Positions 9,704 to 19,661 are shown, numbered from the stretch's first letter. The stretch: DNA of 64,000 nt from Klebsiella michiganensis (GCF_002925905.1 NZ_PRDB01000001.1:1364001-1428000), one strand, 5' to 3'. Notes: generated by a model not told the origin, from the sequence alone. Numbers and translations are program-made.

Positions 9704-11078
9704 ATTGGGTACCGGAGTTCAGACGGACGGAACGATGAATGACAATAAGCGCCCCGAGGGCCAGCCATAATAAAAACTGTAGCATGGGAATGATCATCAG
9801 GATCTGGCTGTAGGGAAGGCTGAGCAAACAGCCAATGGCAAAGACGTAAAACGCAGGCGCGGAGCTGAGCAGCTGTAAATCTTCCCGTTTGAGATCGTAG
9901 CGGGAAAAGGTCTCTTTGGGCCGCATGCCGATGAGAATAGCGGCAATCATGGCGATAAATAAGATCACGCCGATAATACCGACTTCCCACAGCATCATGC
10001 TCAGCGCGGTGGAGTCGAGTATCAGATGATACCAGGCGCCAATATAGCCGGGGGAGACGGTACTGCCGCTGTTGGTGGCGTTCAGACCGTAGCCAAACAG
10101 CATCCCGCCGGGGCCAAAAAGCTCGTTATGCTGGAGCCAGAAGAAAATAGTGGTAAACCGGCCGAGCTCGCCGCTTTCCATAATGTAATTGGTATCAAAG
10201 ATATAGCCGAGGGAATCGATAAATACCGAGAGCGCGCTTTTGGTCGGGTCCCCGCCGAAGGCCGACGAGTAATTGGACGCCAGAATGGTGATAGCGGCAA
10301 AAATTAGCACCACCATTCCGGCGGCGATAATCATCAACGAGCGCAGGGTGACTTTGCTGATGCCGCTGACGTAAGCGGGCATGATCCACAGCAGCGCCAG
10401 TAAGAAAGGCGACAGCAGAATCACGAATTTTACCTCGCCCACCACGCAGAGGAAAAAGGCCAGCACGATATGCGCCGCCATCGACTTGAACGAGCAGATA
10501 CCGTGCTTAAATTCGGACACCTTCAGCAGCATAATCAGCAGGCAGAACATCCCCATGGCCGCGGTATTGCCGCCGCCCATCGGGTCGCCGCCAAACGTGC
10601 CGACCACCGAATCCCACTTTTCATCCTCGCCGCGCAAAGCCACGCGTTTTGGCACCACCACCAGCACCTGATAGATAGCCAGCGGGAACTGGACGTAGAA
10701 CAGCCAGTAAAATAGCCGGGTCAGGCGGTGCAGCTGCGACTCGCGAAACATGCCGAGCAGCATGCAAAACATCACCAGCGACAGGGCCAGTTCATTTTTG
10801 AAGCCGACGATGGCGGTAACGATGCCGGATTGTAAAACCGTGGCGCAGAGGCTGAGGATGATAAACGTCAGATACAGCGCCAGCACCACCTTCTCGCGCG
10901 CGCTAAGCGCCAGCGGCTGCGGCCGGCTTTGCATCATCAGCAGGACCACCATCACCAGCACCATGAAAAAGGGGAGCCACAGCACGGCTGCCACGCCGGT
11001 GAAATACTGAATCGTGCCGCAGAAGACGATGGTCGTCAGCGCGAATACCTCCAGATAGCGACCGGTGTTTAGCTGCAT
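9696..11078 (-). CDS. Polysaccharide polymerase (Wzy/O-antigen ligase-like membrane protein)
   Basis: A 460-residue polytopic inner-membrane protein with about ten to twelve hydrophobic segments and a larger hydrophilic loop around residues 300-350 (FGPGGMLFGYGLNATNSGSTVSPGYIG). This layout is that of Wzy polymerases and related O-antigen ligase-fold proteins. Sequence identity is always low in this family, so the call rests on topology and on the position between flippase and glycosyltransferase genes. It probably joins repeat units in the periplasm. It overlaps the flippase gene by 10 bases. Confidence 0.78.
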   Translation of the reverse strand: MQLNTGRYLEVFALTTIVFCGTIQYFTGVAAVLWLPFFMVLVMVVLLMMQSRPQPLALSAREKVVLALYLTFIILSLCATVLQSGIVTAIVGFKNELALSLVMFCMLLGMFRESQLHRLTRLFYWLFYVQFPLAIYQVLVVVPKRVALRGEDEKWDSVVGTFGGDPMGGGNTAAMGMFCLLIMLLKVSEFKHGICSFKSMAAHIVLAFFLCVVGEVKFVILLSPFLLALLWIMPAYVSGISKVTLRSLMIIAAGMVVLIFAAITILASNYSSAFGGDPTKSALSVFIDSLGYIFDTNYIMESGELGRFTTIFFWLQHNELFGPGGMLFGYGLNATNSGSTVSPGYIGAWYHLILDSTALSMMLWEVGIIGVILFIAMIAAILIGMRPKETFSRYDLKREDLQLLSSAPAFYVFAIGCLLSLPYSQILMIIPMLQFLLWLALGALIVIHRSVRLNSGTQYE

Positions 11079-12286
11079 ATTTTCTGCTCCTGCCGGGAGA
11101 GCTGTAGCGCCCGTTTGTTCATTTTCAGCAGGATGAACAGATAGCGAATGCTGGTCAGCACGGAGAACGTCAGGAGGGCTATCTCATAGCGCTGGCCCAA
11201 TTCAGGCAGCGCGATAAAAGCGACGATAATAATCAGCAGCTGCTCGATCTGAATGCGTAAAAAATAGCGTTTAGAACCAAAGATAAGCTCAATAACGGTC
11301 AGCGGACTGACGGCCAGCGCGGCGAACAGATAGGGCAGCATATAGCGTGAGGTCGGAATGGAATTGAGCCACTCCTGACTGAAGCCCAGGCGCATGACCA
11401 GCGGATAGAAAATCCAGATCCCAAGGATACAGATCAGCGCCGCGGCCATCAGCAGCAGGCGAATCTTTTTGTACTCCGGATAGTTAAAGGTGCCGTTGCG
11501 AAAATCCATCGACCATTTTGAAAAGATGGAGTTGCGCACCGCGTTACCGACAATCATCACCGGTGATAAACAGAAGCGGCTCACCACCGAGAAATAGCCG
11601 GCGACCAGCGGTGAAAACCAGATATTTATCAACATCGTCGGCAGGTTATTGCTGGCCATCGCCAGCACTTCCGCGCTGCCTACGCGGCTGAGGTGCTGCC
11701 AGTGCTGGCGCGCAAAAAGGCCGTTCGCCCGCGGTGAAAAGTGCGCCGGCGTCAGGGTGCTGAAGCGAAACAAACGCAGCAGGCAGAGGCCGAGCAGCAG
11801 CAAAATGCCCGCCATCCAGGCAATATAGAACAGCGTGGTATTCGGCATCGCCAGCAGAGCTATCGCCACCACCAGCGACACGGCGATACGCTGGAAGGTG
11901 AGGAACTGATAGTTACCGCCGCGCAGCGAGAGGTTCTCGGCGATCAAAACCAGCGCATAGCCGAAGGTGAGCAGGTAGAGAAACGCGATATTGAGATGGA
12001 ATATCAGTCCGGTGATGACCGCCCACGGCAGCGCCAGAAGCAGGCTTTGCAGCAGGCAAAACACCACGTTCTGCCCCAGCTCATGCTCTTCCTGGCGCGG
12101 GATCAGCAGCTGCGACGCAAAGGTGCAAACCTGCGCGCCAATCAGCACGTTGCTGTAGATCATCGCATAGTGCCCGACTTCCGCCATGCCGTAGCGATGG
12201 GAAATCAGCCATACGGAAAAAGCGCCGATCGCCTGCGAGAGGACCGAGGAGCTGGCGATTGAAGAAATACTCTTAATTAAGTTCAT
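11069..12286 (-). CDS. Repeat-unit flippase (Wzx/MATE-like)
   Basis: A 405-residue membrane protein with about twelve hydrophobic helices. The N-terminus ISSIASSSVLSQAIGAFSVWLISHRYG is typical of Wzx-type polysaccharide transporters in the MOP superfamily. It should turn the undecaprenyl-linked repeat unit to the periplasmic face for the polymerase encoded next. It starts 5 bases after the Wzc-like gene ends. Confidence 0.82.
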   Translation of the reverse strand: MNLIKSISSIASSSVLSQAIGAFSVWLISHRYGMAEVGHYAMIYSNVLIGAQVCTFASQLLIPRQEEHELGQNVVFCLLQSLLLALPWAVITGLIFHLNIAFLYLLTFGYALVLIAENLSLRGGNYQFLTFQRIAVSLVVAIALLAMPNTTLFYIAWMAGILLLLGLCLLRLFRFSTLTPAHFSPRANGLFARQHWQHLSRVGSAEVLAMASNNLPTMLINIWFSPLVAGYFSVVSRFCLSPVMIVGNAVRNSIFSKWSMDFRNGTFNYPEYKKIRLLLMAAALICILGIWIFYPLVMRLGFSQEWLNSIPTSRYMLPYLFAALAVSPLTVIELIFGSKRYFLRIQIEQLLIIIVAFIALPELGQRYEIALLTFSVLTSIRYLFILLKMNKRALQLSRQEQKICS

Positions 12287-12291
12287 AATCG

Positions 12292-14379
12292 CTACTTCGG
12301 TGAAATCAGTTCGCCCATGCCGCGCTCGGGCAGGCGTTTGCCCTCCTGCGTCTCCAGGTTCTCTTCTTGCACCCGGTTAAGCATGGTGGCGACAGGCGTT
12401 GGCGCGACGGCTTGCAGACGATGTTGCGCGTCGCGGATGCGTGACGCCTGCTCGCCTGCGTTGACCACCAGCAGGCTGATATCGACGTGCGGCGCCAGCA
12501 GCAGGGCGTCCTGGGCCAGCCCGAGCGATGGCGCATCAATAATCAGATAATCGTAGGTCTGCCGCAGCGTCGTCAGCAGCGCCGGGAGCCGTTCAGAAGT
12601 GAGCAGCAGCAGGGCTGAGTCGCTGAGTTCGCCTCGCGGCATAAAATCCAGCGTCTCGGAAAGGGGGGCCACAGCCTGGGACGCGGCGCTGCGGCCATCA
12701 AGACGCTCGCTGAACCCTGTTTTATGCTGAGGATAGCGCGCGGAGAGCCCCGCGCTTGCCAGATAATCTACATCGATGAGCAAGGTTTTGCCTGACTTAG
12801 CGGCGGACCACGCCAGCATTTCGGCAATCAGGCTGCTGCCGGCATCTGCCTGCGCCGAGGTCACCAGTATCGTCCCGCTATGAGTATTCTGGCCGAGCAG
12901 CGCCAGGCGCAGGCTGTGGAGCATATCGGCATACAGCAGGTTCTGGAACGTCAGCTTCGCGCTGTTCGCCTGAGGCAACAGCGGAAACTCACCGCTGGCA
13001 TCAAGGCCCGTTTTGGCTTTAAGTTCGCTGATGCTGTTCACCGTTTTGTCGAGCGCGGTGCTGACTATCAGGTACATGATGTACAGCGCCAGCGCCATCA
13101 GGGTCGCCATCACGATAAGCAGACCGCGCTGCGGTTTAGAAGGAAGATTTGGCGGCACGGCGGCATCGTAGATCACTTCATCGGGAACCGAAAAGCTCTC
13201 GGAGAGCTTCTGCTCATTCGCCCGCTGATACAGCGATTTATACAGCTCTTCGGTTTTGTTCAGCGCGGTCATCATGGTGTTGTATTTGTCGCGCTTGGCG
13301 CCCAGCGCCTGGAAGTCGGCTTTCTGGTCGTTGAGCATCTGCTGATAGTGCTGTTCATCGTCCAGCGCGATCTGATACTGCTGGCGTAAGCCGTTAAGCA
13401 GTTCCCCCAACACCTGGCCTATCTGCCCGTTGACGACCTGCAGCTGGGCCTGAGCCTGAAGATATTTCGGATGCTTAGGGCCATAGTGTTTTGCCGCTTC
13501 CGATAAGTTACGCCGCGTCTGGATCAGCGCGATACGCAGATCCTGAATCTGCGGATGACCGGAAATTTCCGGCAGCGAGATGATGGCTTCCGGCGCTTTT
13601 CCCTGCTGACGGCGCACTTTGTCCCACACCGTTTGCGCTTTCAGACGGCGCTGGGTGGCGTCGGCCAGATGGTTAATCACGATCCCCAGGCGCTCGGTCT
13701 CGTAGCCATCCATGCTGCGAAAGGTCAGCAGGCCGTTTTGTTTGAGAAAATCATCGATGTCGGCTTTCTGGCGATCGAGCTTATCGCGCAGATCGTCCAT
13801 CATTTTCTCGTTCCAGCCCTGGGCCTGAAGTAAGATTTTCTGCTTCTGCGCCAGGCTGTAATCGATAAACGCCTGCGCCACGCCGTTGGCGATATCGGCG
13901 GCTTTTTGCGGCGATTTCGCCTCCATCGAAACGGATACCAGCTGCGTGGTGCGCACGCCGGAGATGGTCAGGTTTTTTTGCAGGGCGCGCAGCGCATTAT
14001 TGACCCGTGCGGCCTCATCAAGATTGTCCCCGCCGTTAAATTCCGGGTCCCGATCCAGCTTTAGCGCTTTTACCGCGGCTTCCAGCACGACGCGGGAGCC
14101 CATCAGCGCGTATTTGGTTTCATAGTAATCGCTGCGGGTGGAATCATAGTTTTCCAGCCGCGGCAGGGGGGTAACATCCTGCGACTGCGCTTTAAACAGC
14201 ACCGTCGCGGTTGCGGTATAGCTGGATGACATAAAGCGCGTCAGGATCCACGACGCCGCGGCAGCCACCACCACCACTACCAGGCACCAGATCAGCTTGT
14301 GCTTAATTTTGTTGAAATAAGGCGTGAAGTCGATAAAGCCTTCTTTCTTCTTTCCATTTTCAACTAATGAAATAGCCAT
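12292..14379 (-). CDS. Wzc-like chain-length/co-polymerase protein with degenerate kinase domain
   Basis: A 695-residue inner-membrane protein of the PCP-2a/BY-kinase type. There is a Wzz-like N-terminal domain with a first membrane helix near residues 30-47, long periplasmic coiled-coil regions (about 180-390), a second helix near 420-440, and a cytosolic P-loop-like domain from about 500. Walker A is degenerate: VTSAQADAGSSLIAE lacks the lysine of GK[ST]. Walker A' (LLIDVDYLASAG) and Walker B (YLIIDAPSLG) are weak, and the C-terminus ends GELISPK with no tyrosine cluster. Polymerisation control is therefore likely independent of tyrosine phosphorylation (inference). Confidence 0.88.
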   Translation of the reverse strand: MAISLVENGKKKEGFIDFTPYFNKIKHKLIWCLVVVVVAAAASWILTRFMSSSYTATATVLFKAQSQDVTPLPRLENYDSTRSDYYETKYALMGSRVVLEAAVKALKLDRDPEFNGGDNLDEAARVNNALRALQKNLTISGVRTTQLVSVSMEAKSPQKAADIANGVAQAFIDYSLAQKQKILLQAQGWNEKMMDDLRDKLDRQKADIDDFLKQNGLLTFRSMDGYETERLGIVINHLADATQRRLKAQTVWDKVRRQQGKAPEAIISLPEISGHPQIQDLRIALIQTRRNLSEAAKHYGPKHPKYLQAQAQLQVVNGQIGQVLGELLNGLRQQYQIALDDEQHYQQMLNDQKADFQALGAKRDKYNTMMTALNKTEELYKSLYQRANEQKLSESFSVPDEVIYDAAVPPNLPSKPQRGLLIVMATLMALALYIMYLIVSTALDKTVNSISELKAKTGLDASGEFPLLPQANSAKLTFQNLLYADMLHSLRLALLGQNTHSGTILVTSAQADAGSSLIAEMLAWSAAKSGKTLLIDVDYLASAGLSARYPQHKTGFSERLDGRSAASQAVAPLSETLDFMPRGELSDSALLLLTSERLPALLTTLRQTYDYLIIDAPSLGLAQDALLLAPHVDISLLVVNAGEQASRIRDAQHRLQAVAPTPVATMLNRVQEENLETQEGKRLPERGMGELISPK

Positions 14380-14380
14380 A

Positions 14381-14935
14381 TCAGAAGAAACTCATGCCAA
14401 TGATGATGGTATCTCCGGCCTGTACGGCGGAGTCGGCGGCGACGTTTTCCAGCAGTTTACCGCTGCGAAACTGACGAATGCGGATGTCATGGCGATCGGC
14501 GCGATCGGTAAACCCGCCGGCCAGCGCAATGGCTTTTTCAGCGGTTAAGCCCGGTTCCCAGGCGTAACCGTCCGGTTTTTTGACTTCGCCTAACAGATAA
14601 ATTTTACGGTATTCGGCAATGCTCACGGTCACCATTGGCGCCTGCAGATAGTTACCGCGCAGCTTATCGGCAATTTCGTTGCCGACCTGTTCAGGCGTTT
14701 TCCCTTTCAGCATCAGGGAGCCTATATAAGGATAATCAACGCTGCCGCTATTATCGATTTTTACGCGCATAGTGAGATCCTGCTCGCCGGAAACCGCGAT
14801 ATTGATCTCATCTCCCTGGTCCAGATGATAAACGGCATCCGGCGGCGTTCGGATCGTCTGCGGCGGCGCCGAACAGCCCGCCAGCCATAGCGCCAGAAGA
14901 GAAATCACCGCCCGTTTTCCATAGCTAAGGATCAT
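14381..14935 (-). CDS. Short Wza-like polysaccharide export lipoprotein
   Basis: A 184-residue lipoprotein with the lipobox LALWLAGC (Cys near residue 21). A Poly_export domain follows (LDQGDEINIAVSGEQDLTMRV to about residue 110), then one SLBB-like domain (IYLLGEVKKPDGYAWEPGLT, to the end). Full-length Wza is about 380 residues and ends in an amphipathic helix that builds the outer-membrane pore. This protein stops well before that region, so it cannot form the pore alone. The adjacent beta-barrel gene (overlap of 4 bases) is the probable outer-membrane partner. Confidence 0.85.
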   Translation of the reverse strand: MILSYGKRAVISLLALWLAGCSAPPQTIRTPPDAVYHLDQGDEINIAVSGEQDLTMRVKIDNSGSVDYPYIGSLMLKGKTPEQVGNEIADKLRGNYLQAPMVTVSIAEYRKIYLLGEVKKPDGYAWEPGLTAEKAIALAGGFTDRADRHDIRIRQFRSGKLLENVAADSAVQAGDTIIIGMSFF

Positions 14936-16230
14936 ATTTGTACCTGCGTCATAAAAATAATGGCCGAGTCGTTGTAGCCCAGCGTGCGCTCGACCTCATG
15001 GTCATAGTCCGGGCCAATATAAAAGGCATCTTTTTCTTTATTAGAATGCATCGTGTTCCATTGCAGCTTCAGCTGAAAATTAACGGATGGACGGTAGTCA
15101 TAGTTGAAGGTGAGCGACACGAGGTTTGATCGATCTTTGCGTCCGTTGGTCTGGTGTTTGTAATCCTCTGTAATATAAGAGTAATCAACCAGAGTGGAGA
15201 ACCTGTCGACCAGCCAGTGGTGCTCATAGCCCAGACCGAAATTTGATACCAGAATATAGCCGCCGGAGTCGGTGGGATCTTTTATTCGTTGTGAACTGTG
15301 TAGGTTGAGCTTTATCTGTTCAAGCGGTTTCCAGTCGGCGTTAATATCCCAGTTCAGGCCGTTGAACCCCTGCGAGTCGGGATTATGGATAAAATCTTTA
15401 TACAGCCAGGCGACGTTGCCGTGGATCTCGGTCTTGCCGGAAAGACGATTTTTCATGCCGACCAGCAGATAATATTCGTTACTGTCTTTTAACGGGTTGA
15501 GCTCATAGCGACGTTGGTTGGTAATAAAACTGTAGCGATAGCGCAGCGTTTTGGCTTTTTGATCAAAAAGCTCGGCGACCAGGCTGTTTTCATGCCACTC
15601 CTGATCGTGCATGTAATAATGAAAGTCGGCGCTGGCGTCCTCAATGCTGTCGAGATTGCGAAAGCGCAGCTGCTTATGCATTAGCGCAACTTCTGCTTTA
15701 CCGCGCCCTTCCGGCGCCCCGTAGCTATAGCGCAGTTCACTGTTAAAGAAGCGCGTGGCGATGGGCTTATTAATGCCAAACTCTTTAAACTGCTCGGGGA
15801 GAAACCCCTCGGTGGTATCGCGGCCGCGCTCTTCATGGCCGAACGTTTCATCGAGATCCAACGACAGCCCGTGCATGCTGCCGAAGCGCCACTTGCCGTT
15901 AAACATAAAAAAATGGTTGTCGCGGTTATCTGCGCTATCGCTGGCGTAGCGGCGGTAATCGCCGGAGTACATCAATAAATAGCGGTCCTCGTAGCGCTCG
16001 CCGATGGCTTTGAAAATCGGCTTAACGCCTTGATAAGCGGAGCCGATTTCATTCTCGCCGTAGCGTTGCCAGGTCACGTTGTCATTGTAACCGACGTCAT
16101 AACCCACCTGGCTCTCGAAATCGATGCCAGCCACACCGGTATGTGGTTTTGCCTGCAGGTCAGCCCATGCGTAAGGCATCGCCAGCAAACCTGCGAGGAA
16201 AGTGAGTTCAGAACGCATTCTTCCCCACAA
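14932..16230 (-). CDS. Outer-membrane beta-barrel protein of the EPS cluster
   Basis: A 432-residue exported protein with a cleavable signal (TFLAGLLAMPYAWA). The rest consists of alternating amphipathic strands rich in Tyr, Trp, Asn and Asp, such as YLLMYSGDYRRYASD, LRYSYGAPEGRG and VDYSYITEDYKH, ending in VQI. This is the pattern of the large EpsL/VpsM-like beta-barrels that accompany exopolysaccharide operons. It probably forms the outer-membrane exit channel together with the short Wza-like lipoprotein. Its start overlaps the end of the priming transferase gene by 23 bases. Confidence 0.78.
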   Translation of the reverse strand: MWGRMRSELTFLAGLLAMPYAWADLQAKPHTGVAGIDFESQVGYDVGYNDNVTWQRYGENEIGSAYQGVKPIFKAIGERYEDRYLLMYSGDYRRYASDSADNRDNHFFMFNGKWRFGSMHGLSLDLDETFGHEERGRDTTEGFLPEQFKEFGINKPIATRFFNSELRYSYGAPEGRGKAEVALMHKQLRFRNLDSIEDASADFHYYMHDQEWHENSLVAELFDQKAKTLRYRYSFITNQRRYELNPLKDSNEYYLLVGMKNRLSGKTEIHGNVAWLYKDFIHNPDSQGFNGLNWDINADWKPLEQIKLNLHSSQRIKDPTDSGGYILVSNFGLGYEHHWLVDRFSTLVDYSYITEDYKHQTNGRKDRSNLVSLTFNYDYRPSVNFQLKLQWNTMHSNKEKDAFYIGPDYDHEVERTLGYNDSAIIFMTQVQI

Positions 16231-17610
16231 ATCCGCGGAAAAACGTTAAAAACACAATTTTAATGTCCAGCAGCAGCGACCACGACTGAATATATTCCAG
16301 ATCGTACTGAATGCGTTTTTCCATTTTATCAATCGTGTCGGTTTCGCCGCGAAAACCGTGTATTTGCGCCAGCCCGGTAATGCCGGGCTTCACTTTATGG
16401 CGGATCATGTAATTTTCCACCAGCACGCGATACTGCTCATTATGCGCGACCGCGTGAGGGCGTGGGCCCACTATCGACATAGTTCCCTGCAGCACGTTAA
16501 AAAACTGCGGCAGTTCATCAAGCGAGGTTTTACGTAAAAAGGCGCCGAAGCGGGTAATGCGCGGATCGTTACGCGTTGCCTGGGTCACTACAGCGCTATT
16601 TTCCATCACGCGCATGGTTCTGAACTTCCAGACGGGGATCTGTTTACCGTTCAGGCCGTAACGGTTTTGTTTAAACAGCACCGGGCCCGGCGAAGTCAGC
16701 TTAATTCCGATCGCCACCGCCAGCATGACCGGCAGGCTGACCAGGGTAAAAAAAGCGCCAAGCACGATATCTTCGATACGCTTGAGTACCGCGCCTTCGC
16801 CTTCAAACGGCGAGGTAAAAATGCTGATCGTCTGAATATTGCCAAACATCCGCAGCTGAGAAATATGTGAGCTGTAGGAAAAGAGGTCCGGTACCAGAAA
16901 CACATCTACGGTGGTGTCGGAAAATTCATTCAAGAACTGGCGAATACGCTGCTGGGCGACCATCGGCAGGGCAATATAGACTTCATCGATTTCTCCGGCT
17001 TTCGCCAGCGCCAGCAGGTCTCGTGAATTGCCTTTTTTCTCAATGCTGAGCAGGCGACTGTCGCGCTGCACGGCGCGGTCCTCAAAGAAGGTGATGTCAA
17101 TCCCGTCGTGGGTATACTCCTTAAACAGCGCCTGCTCGATGGCCAGCCCGGCTGGCGTTATGCCTAAAATAGCCACCTTGAGTCTGGATTTGAAAAAATA
17201 GCGGCTGGAGATAACGCGAATCAGAAACATACTAATAAATATGGCAATCGAGCACAGCACAATAATTTCAGCTAATCGCACCGCGTTTGTGCTGGCGTGA
17301 TTGTTCAGTAATAATTCGGCGCTTACAAACAATAAAAATGATAACAAGCCGCTTATACTGACGCTGAAAAATAATTTAGTTAATTTTTTTAAATACTGGC
17401 CTTTAAACTGACCAGAATATAGCTGAAAGTGTTCATTGGCTCTGATAAAAATCAGTGAATATATTATGCCCAGGAACAGAGAGGCCGTTGAGGGTTCGAC
17501 GAAAAGTATTTTAAATAAGCGAAAATGAACAAGTTGACGGCAATAAAATCCAGTAGCTTCATCAGCTTACTATAGCGGGCGTTGTAAATTTTAATGGTGC
17601 TATCCGTCAT
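16208..17610 (-). pseudogene. WcaJ-like undecaprenyl-phosphate sugar-phosphate transferase, frameshifted
   Basis: Polyprenyl glycosylphosphotransferase that would start repeat-unit synthesis by moving a sugar-1-phosphate onto undecaprenyl phosphate. From ATG 17610 the minus strand reads MTDSTIKIYNARYSKLMKLL and stops after about 48 codons. The rest continues in another frame (VEPSTASLFLGIIYSL and onwards) to the intact C-terminal catalytic domain, which has KFRTMR, TSLDELPQFFNVL and GPRP motifs. A four-base homopolymer at 17502-17505 that needs five bases would restore one frame of about 467 residues, the usual family length. The intact downstream frame from 17347 (379 residues) lacks the first membrane helices. 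It may be real inactivation, phase variation or a sequencing error. Confidence 0.85.
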
Positions 17611-17950
17611 CTTTTTGCTCGTTTTATAGTCAATAAAATGATGTCCTGTCCTTCTTTAAAGCTGAATTTATATCTATGAATCTATTCAAAAATTAAGCTT
17701 TAGCTCGGCGTTGATTATTGTAGCCTACGATTAATCTTATGTCGAACCTGCCCCGGACTGAGAGGAGATAACTTTTCCTGACGGGCAATAATATTTTTAT
17801 CATTGCCTGAAGCATAAAAATGGCGGTTACGATTAAATAGGGGCGGAGAGACCCGGGCGGCAAACGAACGGCCGTCGTGACTACATTTCCTGGCCGATCC
17901 GCACTTGAGCGTTAAAAAATTCGCGCCAGCGGGGCTGGCGCGTTTATTGG
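17611..17950. promoter_or_regulatory. Intergenic region: EPS cluster leader and gabD terminator
   Basis: This 340-base stretch has no convincing gene. The part nearest the priming transferase is AT-rich and should hold the promoter of the minus-strand EPS cluster, with a weak purine-rich ribosome site before 17610. I looked for a JUMPstart/ops element and found none. The right end holds the gabD terminator, listed separately. Confidence 0.5.
17913..17942 (-). terminator. Terminator after gabD
   Basis: The inverted repeat GCGCCAGC / GCTGGCGC with a three-base loop is followed on the minus strand by GAATTTTTT. It sits just beyond the gabD stop codon. Confidence 0.85.
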
Positions 17951-19399
17951 CTAAATCCCAATGCACATGTATTTGATTTCTAAGTAATCCTCGATGCCAT
18001 ACTTCGACCCTTCGCGGCCGAGACCGGAAGATTTCACGCCGCCGAACGGGGCGACCTCGGTGGAGATCAGGCCGGTGTTAATCCCGATAATGCCGTACTC
18101 CAGCGCTTCGCCGACGCGAAAGACGCGGCTCAGATCGCGAGCGTAGAAATAGGCCGCCAGGCCGAATTCGGTGTCGTTGGCCTGAGCAATAACATCCGCT
18201 TCATCTTTAAAGCGGAATAGCGGGGCGAGGGGGCCAAAGGTCTCTTCTTTCGCCACTTTGGCATCACCGGGGACGTCCACCAGAATCGTTGGCTGAAAGA
18301 AGTTTCCGCCGAGCTCATGAACTTTCCCGCCGGTTACTATCCGCGCGCCTTTGCCCAGCGCATCGGCGATATGCTCCTGTACTTTGGCGATCGCTTTCTC
18401 GTCAATCAGCGGCCCGATGGTGACGTTCGGCTGCAGGCCATCGCCGATTTGCAGCTTACTCACCGCCTGCTGAAGCTTTTCGGCGAAACGATCGTAGACG
18501 CCATCCTGGACGTACAGGCGGTTGGCGCAGACGCAGGTCTGCCCGGCGTTGCGAAACTTGGAGGCCAGCGCGCCTTCGACGGCTTTATCCAGATCGGCGT
18601 CGTCAAAAACGATAAACGGCGCGTTGCCGCCGAGCTCCAGCGAGACCTTCTTGATATCTTTCGCGCACTGTTCCATCAGCTGGCGGCCAATTTCCGTCGA
18701 GCCGGTAAACGAGAGTTTGCGCACCAGCGGGTTACCGGTGAGCTCATTGCCGACTTCGCTGGCCGATCCGGTGACCACGTTAAACACGCCCTCGGGGATC
18801 CCGGCGCGGTTGGCGAGCTCCGCCAGCGCCAGCGCGGAGAACGGGGTCTGGCTGGCGGGCTTGAGCACCATCGTGCAGCCTGCGGCCAGCGCCGGACCCG
18901 CTTTACGGGTGATCATCGCCGCGGGAAAATTCCACGGGGTGATAGCGGCGGTTACGCCAATCGGTTGTTTAATCACCAGCAGCCGCTTGTCGGCCTGATG
19001 GCCGGGAATGGTATCGCCGTAGATACGCTTGCCCTCTTCGGCAAACCACTCGATAAAGGAGGCGGCGTAGCTGATTTCACCTTTTGCTTCCGCCAGCGGT
19101 TTACCCTGTTCCAGCGTCATCAGGCGCGCCAAATCGTCCTGATGCTCCATCATCAGCTCAAACCAGCGGCGCAGGATAGCGGAGCGTTCTTTGGCGGTAA
19201 GGGCGCGCCATGCGGGCAGCGCGCCGGCGGCGGCATCGATAGCCTCGCGGGTTTCTGCGGCGCCCATTTTGGGCACGCTGCCCAGCTGCTGGCCGTTGGC
19301 GGGGTTCGTGACCGCGAGGGTCTCTTTGCTGCTGGCGTCGCGCCAGCGTCCGTTAATCAACGCCTGCTGGCGAAAAAGGGTAGGGTCGTTAAGTTGCAT
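17951..19399 (-). CDS. gabD: Succinate-semialdehyde dehydrogenase (NADP+), GabD
   Basis: Oxidises succinate semialdehyde to succinate at the end of the GABA pathway, in the cytosol. The length of 482 residues equals that of E. coli GabD. The catalytic general base lies in LELGGNAPF (Glu255), and the nucleophile Cys289 with the neighbouring Cys291 lies in NAGQTCVCANR, the pair used for redox control in E. coli GabD. No gabT or gabP lies next to it: the neighbours are the EPS cluster and a zinc-ribbon gene, so the usual gab operon is not present here. Confidence 0.93.
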   Translation of the reverse strand: MQLNDPTLFRQQALINGRWRDASSKETLAVTNPANGQQLGSVPKMGAAETREAIDAAAGALPAWRALTAKERSAILRRWFELMMEHQDDLARLMTLEQGKPLAEAKGEISYAASFIEWFAEEGKRIYGDTIPGHQADKRLLVIKQPIGVTAAITPWNFPAAMITRKAGPALAAGCTMVLKPASQTPFSALALAELANRAGIPEGVFNVVTGSASEVGNELTGNPLVRKLSFTGSTEIGRQLMEQCAKDIKKVSLELGGNAPFIVFDDADLDKAVEGALASKFRNAGQTCVCANRLYVQDGVYDRFAEKLQQAVSKLQIGDGLQPNVTIGPLIDEKAIAKVQEHIADALGKGARIVTGGKVHELGGNFFQPTILVDVPGDAKVAKEETFGPLAPLFRFKDEADVIAQANDTEFGLAAYFYARDLSRVFRVGEALEYGIIGINTGLISTEVAPFGGVKSSGLGREGSKYGIEDYLEIKYMCIGI

Positions 19400-19661
19400 G
19401 GTTGCGTCCTGTCGTAAACTGTTTTAGCAGTGAATGCGTCCGGCTCGGCTGGGCCTGCCGTTTATAGAAGCTCCCGGCAGACGCAGCGGCATCAAACATC
19501 TGTCCCTGTTTAGTGTAGTCGAACGCGTTCAGGAAGCCGGGCGCAAGCCAGGCTGTGGCTATAATAACCATGTATAATTTACGGTTATTTGAGCTGGCAG
19601 GACGTTATTGGACGAAAAACGCGGTATTTTTTATGCTCAATCCGCAAGAAAGGAGCGCTCT

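Noticed and set aside
17611..17950. JUMPstart/ops element before the EPS cluster
   Set aside because: The ops core GGCGGTAG was looked for on the minus strand and not found.
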